Positions 1-5,210 of a stretch of 5,852 nucleotides of DNA are shown here, in pieces; position 1 is the stretch's first letter, and every line of letters begins with the position of its first letter. The notes beneath the pieces were generated by a model that saw only the letters and a list, made by a program, of their open reading frames with translations, did not search any database and was not told where the DNA came from. The DNA comes from Deltaproteobacteria bacterium (GTDB lineage: Bacteria > Desulfobacterota > Desulfobacteria > Desulfobacterales > ETH-SRB1), in NCBI GenBank assembly GCA_003647525.1, contig QMMZ01000153.1, positions 1 to 5,852 of the forward strand, written 5' to 3'. A program made the translations under genes and the position numbers.

Positions 1-29
1 ATAGAACTCGTTAATAATGGTTAATTGTT

Positions 30-59
30 CTCGTTCCCATGCTCCAGCATGGGAACGAG
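30..59. repeat. Perfect palindromic intergenic repeat (14-bp arms)
   Basis: The left arm CTCGTTCCCATGCT (30-43) is the exact reverse complement of 46-59, with a 2-base centre. It lies upstream of the mla operon and would form a very stable hairpin or cruciform. No T-tract follows on the plus strand. On the minus strand only a short mixed run precedes the window edge, so a terminator role is not supported. From memory, palindromes around GTTCCCATGC/GCATGGGAAC recur as dispersed repeats in many bacterial genomes; that resemblance is recollection, not a search. Confidence 0.8.
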
Positions 60-99
60 GCAAGCCCAAGAATACTATCAATGAAAATAAAGCTTTACC

Positions 100-128
100 T
101 TGACTTTAATGGCTAATTTTCTTAAAGT
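100..128 (+). promoter_or_regulatory. Candidate sigma-70-type promoter for mlaEFD
   Basis: TTGACT (100-105, 5 of 6 matches to the -35 consensus) is separated by 17 bases from TAAAGT (123-128, 4 of 6 matches to the -10 consensus). Transcription would begin near 135, placing the whole heptamer repeat element (147-208) in the 5-prime untranslated leader of mlaE. The match could be chance in AT-rich DNA. Confidence 0.3.
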
Positions 129-146
129 TGCAATAATCTATTTGTA

Positions 147-208
147 ACGGTTCAGGGTTGGTGAAGGTTAACAAAAAAAGGTAACTCTGAACTGTGAACC
201 GTGAACCT
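147..208. repeat. Degenerate inverted heptamer array ahead of mlaE
   Basis: The right arm has three 7-base units in tandem, TGAACTG, TGAACCG and TGAACCT (188-208). The left arm starts with ACGGTTC and AGGGTTG (147-160), the complementary orientation, and an A-rich loop (172-179) lies between them. The short pair GTAACT (181-186) and AGTTAC (213-218) also flanks the right arm. The same heptamer in the same inverted layout recurs at 5096-5206, so this is a second, more decayed copy of one repeat family. It ends 14 bases before the mlaE start codon and occupies the place where a ribosome-binding site would normally sit. Confidence 0.65.
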
Positions 209-222
209 GAGTAGTTACGCCT

Positions 223-993
223 ATGATACGATTTTTTGAATTTGCAGGGAGACCGCTTGTATTTTTTATTGAAGAATGCGGCAGAATTATACTCCTTCTG
301 CTGTCAACCATATCATGGATGTTCCGCCCTCCGTTTCGTTTTAGAGTAATTTTTAAGCAAATGGAATTTGTTGGAGTCAATTCCGTTGGTGTTGTTCTGA
401 TTACAGGCGCTTTTACAGGTATGGTTCTCGCTCTTCAGACGTATCATGGTTTTAAGATGTTCGGGGGTGAAAGCCTGGTTGGCTCAACTTTGGCCCTGGC
501 AATGACACGCGAACTTGGGCCGGTTTTTACCGCCCTGATGGTTACAGGGCGTGTAGGTTCAGCAATGTCGGCTGAACTTGGCACAATGAAAGTCACAGAG
601 CAGATTGATGCATTAAATACGATGTCAGTCAATTCCATTCAATATCTGGTTATGCCTCGTATAATCGCCGCAATATTAATGCTTCCTGTTTTGACAATTA
701 TATCTGATTTTGTCGGTATTGTGGGCGGCTATTTTGTCGGTGTTAACCTTCTAAAAATCAATTCAGGAATTTTTATAGCCAAAATAATTGATATTGTTGA
801 ACTTGATGATATTTTCAATGGACTTATAAAAGCTGCGTTTTTTGGATTAATTCTTTCGCTTGTAGGTTGTTACAAGGGAATATATACAATCGGCGGCGCT
901 GAGGGAGTTGGAAGAGCAACAACACAGTCGGTAGTCTTGTCATCAATATTGATTTTTATTAGTGATTATTTTCTTACGGCAGTCATGTTCTGA
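223..993 (+). CDS. mlaE: MlaE-family lipid ABC transporter permease
   Basis: This is the inner-membrane permease of an MCE-type lipid transporter; in characterised Mla systems the MlaE dimer holds phospholipid in a pocket beneath the MCE ring. The 256-residue length is normal for the family. An amphipathic N-terminal region (about 1-45) precedes several hydrophobic segments (near 50-72, 140-172, 200-220 and 234-255). The family hallmark region is intact: RELGP (96-100), GRVGSAMSAELGTM (109-122) and EQIDAL (126-131). An in-frame TGA at 208-210 leaves the ATG at 223 as the first usable start, but no good Shine-Dalgarno sequence precedes it; the leader there is heptamer repeat. The stop overlaps the mlaF start by one base (TGATG), implying translational coupling. 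Identification is secure. The transported lipid and direction of transport cannot be read from sequence. Confidence 0.95.
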   Translation: MIRFFEFAGRPLVFFIEECGRIILLLLSTISWMFRPPFRFRVIFKQMEFVGVNSVGVVLITGAFTGMVLALQTYHGFKMFGGESLVGSTLALAMTRELGPVFTALMVTGRVGSAMSAELGTMKVTEQIDALNTMSVNSIQYLVMPRIIAAILMLPVLTIISDFVGIVGGYFVGVNLLKINSGIFIAKIIDIVELDDIFNGLIKAAFFGLILSLVGCYKGIYTIGGAEGVGRATTQSVVLSSILIFISDYFLTAVMF

Positions 994-1721
994 TGATCAA
1001 ACTAATAAAGATAACTAAATCATTTAACAGCCAAAAAGTCCTGGACGAACTTGATCTTAATATAGATCCTGAAAAGATTACCGTTATTATTGGTCAGAGC
1101 GGAGGGGGTAAAAGCGTTCTCTTAAAGCATATTATCGGTCTTATAAGGCCTGATTCAGGGCGGATTATTATTGACGGAATTGACATTACAAACCTAAACG
1201 ACAAAAAGCTTAATGAAGTACGAAAAAAGTTTGGTATGCTTTTTCAGGATGCAGCCTTATTCGACTCGATGACGGTAGGTGAAAATGTAGCTTTTCCTTT
1301 AAACGAACACACGCGATTGTCAAGAAAAGAGATAAATAAAATAGTTGATGATAAGTTAAATCTTGTAGGTTTAAATAATGTAACAAACAAGATGCCTTCA
1401 GAACTATCCGGAGGTATGCGCAAGCGAGCTGGACTTGCAAGGGCTATTGCGCTGGATCCAAAAATCGTACTATTTGATGAGCCTACAACGGGTCTTGATC
1501 CTATAATGCGCGAAAGCATTGACAAGCTTATTGTGGCGACCCAGAAGAGGACAAAGGCGACTTTTGTTGTTATTAGTCATGATATTGAGTCTACCTTTAC
1601 GATTGCACATAAGGTAGCCATGTTATATCATGGTAAAATTGTTGCTGTTGGGACACCGGATGAAATACGTTCATCAAATGATTCTTTTGTTAGACGATTT
1701 ATTAAGGATTTAAGGGATTGA
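993..1721 (+). CDS. mlaF: MlaF-family lipid ABC transporter ATP-binding protein
   Basis: This is the cytoplasmic ATPase that powers the MlaE permease. All nucleotide-binding motifs are present in its 242 residues: Walker A GQSGGGKS (34-41), the Q-loop glutamine (Q85 in MLFQD), the signature LSGGM (138-142), Walker B IVLFDE (158-163) with the catalytic E163, the D-loop GLDP (167-170) and the switch histidine H196 (SHD). The signature context LSGGMRKRAGLARA (138-151) is typical of the MlaF subfamily rather than general importers. The ATG shares its A with the mlaE stop codon and has no obvious ribosome-binding site, so it probably depends on ribosomes finishing mlaE. No MlaB-type STAS partner is encoded in the window. 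Nothing appears truncated or mutated. Confidence 0.96.
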   Translation: MIKLIKITKSFNSQKVLDELDLNIDPEKITVIIGQSGGGKSVLLKHIIGLIRPDSGRIIIDGIDITNLNDKKLNEVRKKFGMLFQDAALFDSMTVGENVAFPLNEHTRLSRKEINKIVDDKLNLVGLNNVTNKMPSELSGGMRKRAGLARAIALDPKIVLFDEPTTGLDPIMRESIDKLIVATQKRTKATFVVISHDIESTFTIAHKVAMLYHGKIVAVGTPDEIRSSNDSFVRRFIKDLRD

Positions 1722-1767
1722 GGGAATAGTGGATTATTAATTATTGGATGAGGACAATGCTGGAATT

Positions 1768-1773
1768 AGGGGA
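1768..1773 (+). promoter_or_regulatory. Ribosome-binding site that decides the mlaD start
   Basis: AGGGGA lies 6 bases before the TTG at 1780. The alternative upstream TTG at 1744 has only a weak GTGGA about 10 bases ahead of it. Spacing therefore favours the start at 1780, which also puts the conserved EAKVG motif at residue 7, the usual place in MCE proteins. Confidence 0.5.
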
Positions 1774-1779
1774 TTTTCT

Positions 1780-3177
1780 TTGTCAAATTTAAGCGTAGAA
1801 GCAAAAGTCGGTGTTTTTGTTGTAATTGGAATGATAATTCTTGGATACATGTCCATGAAGCTAGGTAAGCTTGGCTTTAAAATGGATAAAGGATATGAGG
1901 TTAAAGTATATTTTGACTCAGCATCCGGCCTTGAAGAAGATGTTCCAGTTGAGATCGCAGGTGTTGAAGTGGGCAGGGTCCGCAAGATTTCACTTGAACA
2001 CGGAAAGGCGCTGGTTGTTCTCAGAATAGATTCCAATGTTAAACTTAGAAAAGATGTTAAAGCTTCAGTCAAAAGCAGGGGAATACTTGGTGATAAATAT
2101 GTTGTGCTGGTTCAGGGCTCTCAGGCAGCTCCCTTGATTGAACCGGATGGGCGTATTATCAGCACTACCACTACAACAGATTTAGAAAACCTGATGAATA
2201 TTCTCGGAGATGTGGCAAAAGATGTCAGCACGCTGACACGTTCGTTTGCGAATGTAATGGGAGGTGAAAAGGGCGAAGCTTCACTGCGTTCAATAGTTGA
2301 TTCCATGAAGGCTGTGGCTGAAACTCTGAACAGAACCGTGCAGGAAAATAACGAAGAACTCGTAAAAATAATAGCAAATCTTTCCGAGTTTTCAGCAACA
2401 ATAAATGAAATTTCATCAAAGATTAATAAAGGTGAAGGAAGTATAGGCAGATTAATTAAGGAAGAGGATACGGTCGAAAGGTTAAACGGCACACTTGAGT
2501 CACTTCAAAAAATAACTGAAAAGATAAACAGAGGAGAAGGGTCAATAGGCAAGCTGATTAATGATGAAGAAACTGTAGAAAATATAAATTCAACGCTTAC
2601 CAGCGTAAATGATTATATGCAGAAACAGGAATCTTTCCGAACATATCTTGATTACAGAGGAGAATATCTTTTTGACAGCAATGAGGTTAAATCCTATCTT
2701 ACTCTTCGAATTCAACCAAGGGAGGACAAATATTATTTGCTTCAGGTTGTTGATGATCCAAGTGGAGTGGAGTCTGAAACCGATATTACAACTACTAGAA
2801 ACGGAGTAACCACAACAGAGCATATTGAAAAGAACGACAGAGATGATATTAAGTTTTCAGCCCAAATTGCCAAGCGTTACTATGACCTTGGCTTGCGCGG
2901 TGGAATTTTTGAATCTACAGGCGGTTTCGCCTTTGATTACTATCTTTTCAAAGATCGCCTGACTCTCTCGATGGAAGCCTTTGATTTTGATTCAGACAGC
3001 AATGCTCACTTGAAATTCAAAGCAGATTTTACACCATTTAAGCATTTATATATAACCTCGGGTTTTGATGATTTTATAAGCGATGAAGGGAACGAATCTT
3101 TTTTTATCGGAGCTGGAATTAACTTTTTAGATGATGATCTCAAAACCCTTCTTTCAAACCTTCCATTTTATAAATAA
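1780..3177 (+). CDS. mlaD: Long MlaD-type MCE protein with putative outer-membrane barrel domain
   Basis: This is the MCE-domain partner of MlaE/MlaF, 465 residues from the chosen start. The order is a short cytoplasmic tail with EAKVG (7-11), one membrane anchor (about 10-29), an MCE domain (about 39-114, with SGLEEDVPVEIAGVEVG and the RGILGDKYV strand), a helical neck (about 130-285), and a C-terminal domain (286-465). The neck ends in two 34-residue repeats starting INKGEGSIGRLI (215) and INRGEGSIGKLI (249). The C-terminal domain shows about ten alternating amphipathic, aromatic-rich strands ending FFIGAGINF (to 449), then a 16-residue tail, and resembles an outer-membrane beta-barrel. E. 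coli MlaD is under 200 residues and lacks the neck and barrel. A MlaD spanning the envelope with its own barrel is known from Veillonella; the same role here is inference. There is no ATG start: TTG at 1780 (AGGGGA at 1768) is preferred, and TTG at 1744 would add 12 residues. The 3-prime end overlaps the convergent gene by 38 bases. Confidence 0.93.
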   Translation: MSNLSVEAKVGVFVVIGMIILGYMSMKLGKLGFKMDKGYEVKVYFDSASGLEEDVPVEIAGVEVGRVRKISLEHGKALVVLRIDSNVKLRKDVKASVKSRGILGDKYVVLVQGSQAAPLIEPDGRIISTTTTTDLENLMNILGDVAKDVSTLTRSFANVMGGEKGEASLRSIVDSMKAVAETLNRTVQENNEELVKIIANLSEFSATINEISSKINKGEGSIGRLIKEEDTVERLNGTLESLQKITEKINRGEGSIGKLINDEETVENINSTLTSVNDYMQKQESFRTYLDYRGEYLFDSNEVKSYLTLRIQPREDKYYLLQVVDDPSGVESETDITTTRNGVTTTEHIEKNDRDDIKFSAQIAKRYYDLGLRGGIFESTGGFAFDYYLFKDRLTLSMEAFDFDSDSNAHLKFKADFTPFKHLYITSGFDDFISDEGNESFFIGAGINFLDDDLKTLLSNLPFYK

Positions 3178-3865
3178 CAAACATTTTTTCTTTTGCTATC
3201 TCTAAATAGCTGGAATCTTTATAATCAGAAATAATTTTATTAAAAGCCTCAGCGCTTTTGTCTTTGTTTCCCATTGCAGCATATAGTCGTCCTACATTAA
3301 AAAGAGCCTCAGCTTTAATTTCATCATCAGGTCCAGATATAATAATTTCAAAATATTTTGCGGCAGAATTGTAATCTTTTTTTCCTTCGTAGGAGTATGC
3401 AAGACCATTCAATATAAGGCTTTTAATAAATGGGTTATTTTCAAACTCAGGAAGGGCTTTATTATAGGATTCCATTGCTCTATCAAACTCACCGGCATTG
3501 TAACAGATATTTGCATACATAACCCTTGCTGTTTTGGCGCTATCTTTTCCCCAATTGTTTTCAATAATCTGGGTAAAATCATTTGCCACTTCCTGGTATG
3601 CTTTTACAGCTCCTTGTTCGGTTTTAATTTTTTCATATTTGGCCAAACTGTTTGCAAGCATAACAGAAGCTTTGCTTTCAGCTCTGTCCGAATAATAATA
3701 GACTGAAGAACAGACTATTATTATAGCAAAAATCACTCCCACTGCAGATAACATTGGAACTTTATATTTTGTTAAAAATCCAAGAAATTTTGCTGAGAAA
3801 GAGATAAATTTATCAGGTTGTTCAAGCTGTCGTTTCCGGGATCGGCTTACGCGTTTTTTTGCCAC
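3140..3865 (-). CDS. Membrane-anchored tetratricopeptide protein (YfgM/TPR_21-like)
   Basis: The 241-residue protein has a very basic N-terminus (KKRVSRSRKR, 3-12), one transmembrane helix (about 37-58), and a helical extracytoplasmic domain with tetratricopeptide-like repeats, the clearest being near 116-137 (YANICYNAGEFDRAMESYNKAL), 155-175 and 190-212. This layout matches the YfgM/TPR_21 family; E. coli YfgM is an inner-membrane protein that contacts the SecYEG translocon and periplasmic chaperones. A general periplasmic scaffold is equally possible, so no symbol is given. The start is a GTG with a strong but close ribosome-binding site (GGAGGA, complement of 3869-3874, 3 bases from the codon). 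It is separated from the SH3 gene by 158 bases of hairpins and a promoter-like site, so it may be transcribed separately. Its last 38 bases are antisense to the end of mlaD. Confidence 0.88.
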   Translation of the reverse strand: MAKKRVSRSRKRQLEQPDKFISFSAKFLGFLTKYKVPMLSAVGVIFAIIIVCSSVYYYSDRAESKASVMLANSLAKYEKIKTEQGAVKAYQEVANDFTQIIENNWGKDSAKTARVMYANICYNAGEFDRAMESYNKALPEFENNPFIKSLILNGLAYSYEGKKDYNSAAKYFEIIISGPDDEIKAEALFNVGRLYAAMGNKDKSAEAFNKIISDYKDSSYLEIAKEKMFVIYKMEGLKEGF

Positions 3866-3884
3866 AATTCCTCCGTTATTTTCG

Positions 3885-3909
3885 AGTTAGCGCACCTTCG
3901 GTGCGAACT
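3885..3909. repeat. Hairpin in the leader of the tetratricopeptide gene
   Basis: CGCACC (3891-3896) pairs with GGTGCG (3900-3905) across a 3-base loop. After a 2-base bulge the stem continues with AGTT (3885-3888) and AACT (3906-3909). It lies 10 bases upstream of the GGAGGA site of the minus-strand tetratricopeptide gene. It is not followed by a T-run on the minus strand (the next bases there are CGAAAATAACGG), so it is more likely a leader structure or dispersed repeat than a terminator. Confidence 0.6.
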
Positions 3910-3920
3910 TTCGGGCTGTG

Positions 3921-3949
3921 ATTATATTATTTTTTTGTAGGGGCGATCC
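3921..3949 (-). promoter_or_regulatory. Candidate promoter for the tetratricopeptide gene
   Basis: On the minus strand TATAAT (complement of 3921-3926) is a perfect -10 hexamer, preceded by an A-run (complement of 3930-3936). The position for a -35 element (about 3944-3949) falls in the composite repeat and does not resemble TTGACA. Transcription would start near 3914 and place the 3885-3909 hairpin in the leader. The perfect -10 box and the location before a GTG with a strong ribosome-binding site support it; the missing -35 is the weakness. Confidence 0.35.
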
Positions 3950-3992
3950 TTGTGATCGCCCCGATTAGGGCGAATACAAGATTCGCCCCTAC
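3937..3992. repeat. Composite double-hairpin repeat (REP/BIME-like)
   Basis: This 56-base element is bounded by the perfect 10-bp inverted ends GTAGGGGCGA (3937-3946) and TCGCCCCTAC (3983-3992). Inside are two adjacent hairpins: GGGGCGATC/GATCGCCCC (3940-3948 with 3954-3962, 5-base loop) and GGGCGAAT/ATTCGCCC (3968-3975 with 3981-3988, 5-base loop). It can fold as one long hairpin or two short ones. Elements of this form recur in many bacterial genomes (recollection) and resemble sequences mobilised by REP-associated transposases, though no such gene is in the window. It sits between the SH3 and tetratricopeptide genes and may define the 3-prime end of the upstream transcript. Confidence 0.75.
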
Positions 3993-4023
3993 TATGAAAA
4001 ATGGAAATTCCTATATTATTAAA

Positions 4024-4485
4024 TTACCACACTAAAGACTTGTGAATCCATCCCTTGTCTCCATCAGCATGCTGAACATGAATCCAGTTGCCTTTGCGCT
4101 TTAAGATTTTAAATGGAACTCCTTTTTCAGTTGCAAATAAAATTTTATATTTTGTGCCTGGGCCTGATCGTACGTTACAGTTTTCTTTATTTGTAATAAC
4201 TGACGGTATTTTACGAACAAGAGACTTGTGAATCCAACCTTTATCATCCTCAAAATCACGAAAATGGTACCAGTTTCCTGTTTTTTTCAAAACAAGAATC
4301 GGATGATATTTTGCAACCTGCCACAATACATCGTATTTGGTTCCAGGTCCGGATCGTATGTTGGCAATAGAGGGTGCAACAGACAGGCGTTCAGCCAGGG
4401 CAGCACTACTGAAAATAATTAACAGAACTATTGAAATAGAAGCAATAGAAAAAGCTTTTATCAGGATAGGATTTCTACGTCGCAT
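4024..4485 (-). CDS. Secreted protein with two bacterial SH3 domains
   Basis: The 153-residue precursor has a Sec signal peptide: basic RRR (2-4), a hydrophobic core (about 11-27) and a likely cleavage site after ALA (29-31). The mature protein is two tandem bacterial SH3 domains (about 33-91 and 95-153) and nothing else. Each has the diagnostic pair NIRSGPGTKY / NVRSGPGTKY (42-51 and 104-113) and GNW...DKGWIHKSLV (70-90 and 132-152). Such domains usually bind cell-wall peptides or act as targeting modules in the periplasm; no catalytic domain is attached. The domains are alike enough to suggest internal duplication. The ATG lies inside the end of the upstream hydrolase gene (25-base overlap), with AAGGAG (complement of 4497-4502) 11 bases ahead and AAGGA nearer; translation is probably coupled. 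The signal peptide confirms the start. The partner or ligand is unknown. Confidence 0.9.
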   Translation of the reverse strand: MRRRNPILIKAFSIASISIVLLIIFSSAALAERLSVAPSIANIRSGPGTKYDVLWQVAKYHPILVLKKTGNWYHFRDFEDDKGWIHKSLVRKIPSVITNKENCNVRSGPGTKYKILFATEKGVPFKILKRKGNWIHVQHADGDKGWIHKSLVW

Positions 4486-5084
4486 ATTCCTTCAAGCTCC
4501 TTTTTAAATTTAAATGCATCTTCTTTTGATCCAACAATTGAATCAAAATGCATGGGGATTGCAATCTCAGGCTTCAGGCGTTTTGCTGCATCAACAGCTT
4601 CTTCAGCGGTCATCACATAAGTGCCCGAAACCGGCAGCAAGGCGATATCAACTGCAAATTTCTCCATTTCAGGGATAAGGTCTGTATCTCCTGCATGATA
4701 AATCCGGATTCCATCAACAGTTATAATGAAGCCTAACCATCCATTGGTTTTTGGATGAAAAGCCTTGTTGGTATTGTAAGCTTCGACCGCTTCAATATCG
4801 ATTCCAGAGACATTTATTTTGTCTCCTGGTTTTACAACTCTGACATCGCCGGAAAGTTTTTTGGCTGATTGCGCTTCAGTAACGATTACAGTGTCTGGTT
4901 TTATTGTTTTATCAATATCTTCAATTGAACAATGATCATAGTGAGAATGAGTAATCAGGATTATATCTGCGGGCACGACTTCCTTTATCTGAAATGGATC
5001 AATGATAATTATAGTGTCATGCGCATTTATTGCGAATCCGGAATGTCCGAGCCATTTAATATTTTTCAGCATCTTGTGTGGCAT
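4461..5084 (-). CDS. Metallo-beta-lactamase-fold hydrolase (UlaG/UPF0173-like)
   Basis: This is a 207-residue cytoplasmic hydrolase of the metallo-beta-lactamase superfamily with no signal peptide. The opening WLGHSGF (11-17) and IDPF (28-31) are typical of the lactamase_B_3/UPF0173 group, which also includes the lactonase UlaG. Predicted metal ligands are H46, H48, D50 and H51 in HSHYDH, D133 in HAGDTD (130-135) and H179 in PMHFDS (177-182); H110 in AFHPK may also take part. All key residues are present, so it should be active, but substrates in this group are mostly unknown. The ATG at 5084 is supported by AGGGGA (complement of 5090-5095) 5 bases ahead; the internal Met5 lacks such a site. 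The upstream intergenic space is filled by the heptamer array, and its 3-prime end overlaps the SH3 gene. Confidence 0.92.
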   Translation of the reverse strand: MPHKMLKNIKWLGHSGFAINAHDTIIIIDPFQIKEVVPADIILITHSHYDHCSIEDIDKTIKPDTVIVTEAQSAKKLSGDVRVVKPGDKINVSGIDIEAVEAYNTNKAFHPKTNGWLGFIITVDGIRIYHAGDTDLIPEMEKFAVDIALLPVSGTYVMTAEEAVDAAKRLKPEIAIPMHFDSIVGSKEDAFKFKKELEGICDVEILS

Positions 5085-5095
5085 GTCTGTCCCCT

Positions 5096-5206
5096 AACGG
5101 TTCACGGTTCACGGTTCACGGTTTACAGTTCACGGTTCACAGTCTTATGTTTTGATCAACCGTTAACGGTAAACCGACAACCGGCAACCGTGAACCGTGA
5201 ACCGTT
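5096..5206. repeat. Inverted heptamer array between two genes
   Basis: The left arm has seven tandem heptamers of consensus ACGGTTC (5097-5145, some degenerate: ACGGTTT, ACAGTTC, ACAGTCT). The right arm has five in the opposite orientation, consensus GTGAACC (5169-5203). The outer 19 bases are perfectly complementary: AACGGTTCACGGTTCACGG (5096-5114) with 5188-5206. The inner units pair imperfectly around a centre at about 5146-5168. The array fills nearly the whole gap between the phosphatase stop and the hydrolase start, and ends directly against the hydrolase ribosome-binding site. It belongs to the same repeat family as 147-208. The 7-base spacing and inverted layout do not fit a CRISPR array. 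Confidence 0.9.
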
Positions 5207-5210
5207 TTTA

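Noticed and set aside
135..222. Possible riboswitch in the mlaE leader
   Set aside because: The sequence is explained by the heptamer repeat family and shows no conserved riboswitch core that I recognise.
168..380. Minus-strand open frame of 70 codons across the mlaE start
   Set aside because: It overlaps the mlaE N-terminus in antisense, and its C-terminal part translates the heptamer repeat (HGSQFRV); there is no independent support.
1244..1525. Minus-strand open frame of 93 codons inside mlaF (and a similar one at 2121-2492 inside mlaD)
   Set aside because: Both lie opposite strongly conserved coding sequence with all motifs intact, and their translations show no recognisable domain; they are shadows.
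1722..1779. Possible separate small gene or promoter between mlaF and mlaD
   Set aside because: Only a 14-codon frame exists there, with no good ribosome-binding site and no convincing -35/-10 pair. It is discussed instead as part of the mlaD start question.
3937..3992. Possible intrinsic terminator after the SH3 gene
   Set aside because: On the minus strand the stem is followed by A residues, not T residues. On the plus strand it is preceded, not followed, by the T-run. A transcript-end role cannot be excluded but is not an intrinsic terminator by sequence.
5097..5203. Possible CRISPR array
   Set aside because: Units are only 7 bases, contiguous with no spacers, and switch orientation at the centre; no cas genes are present.
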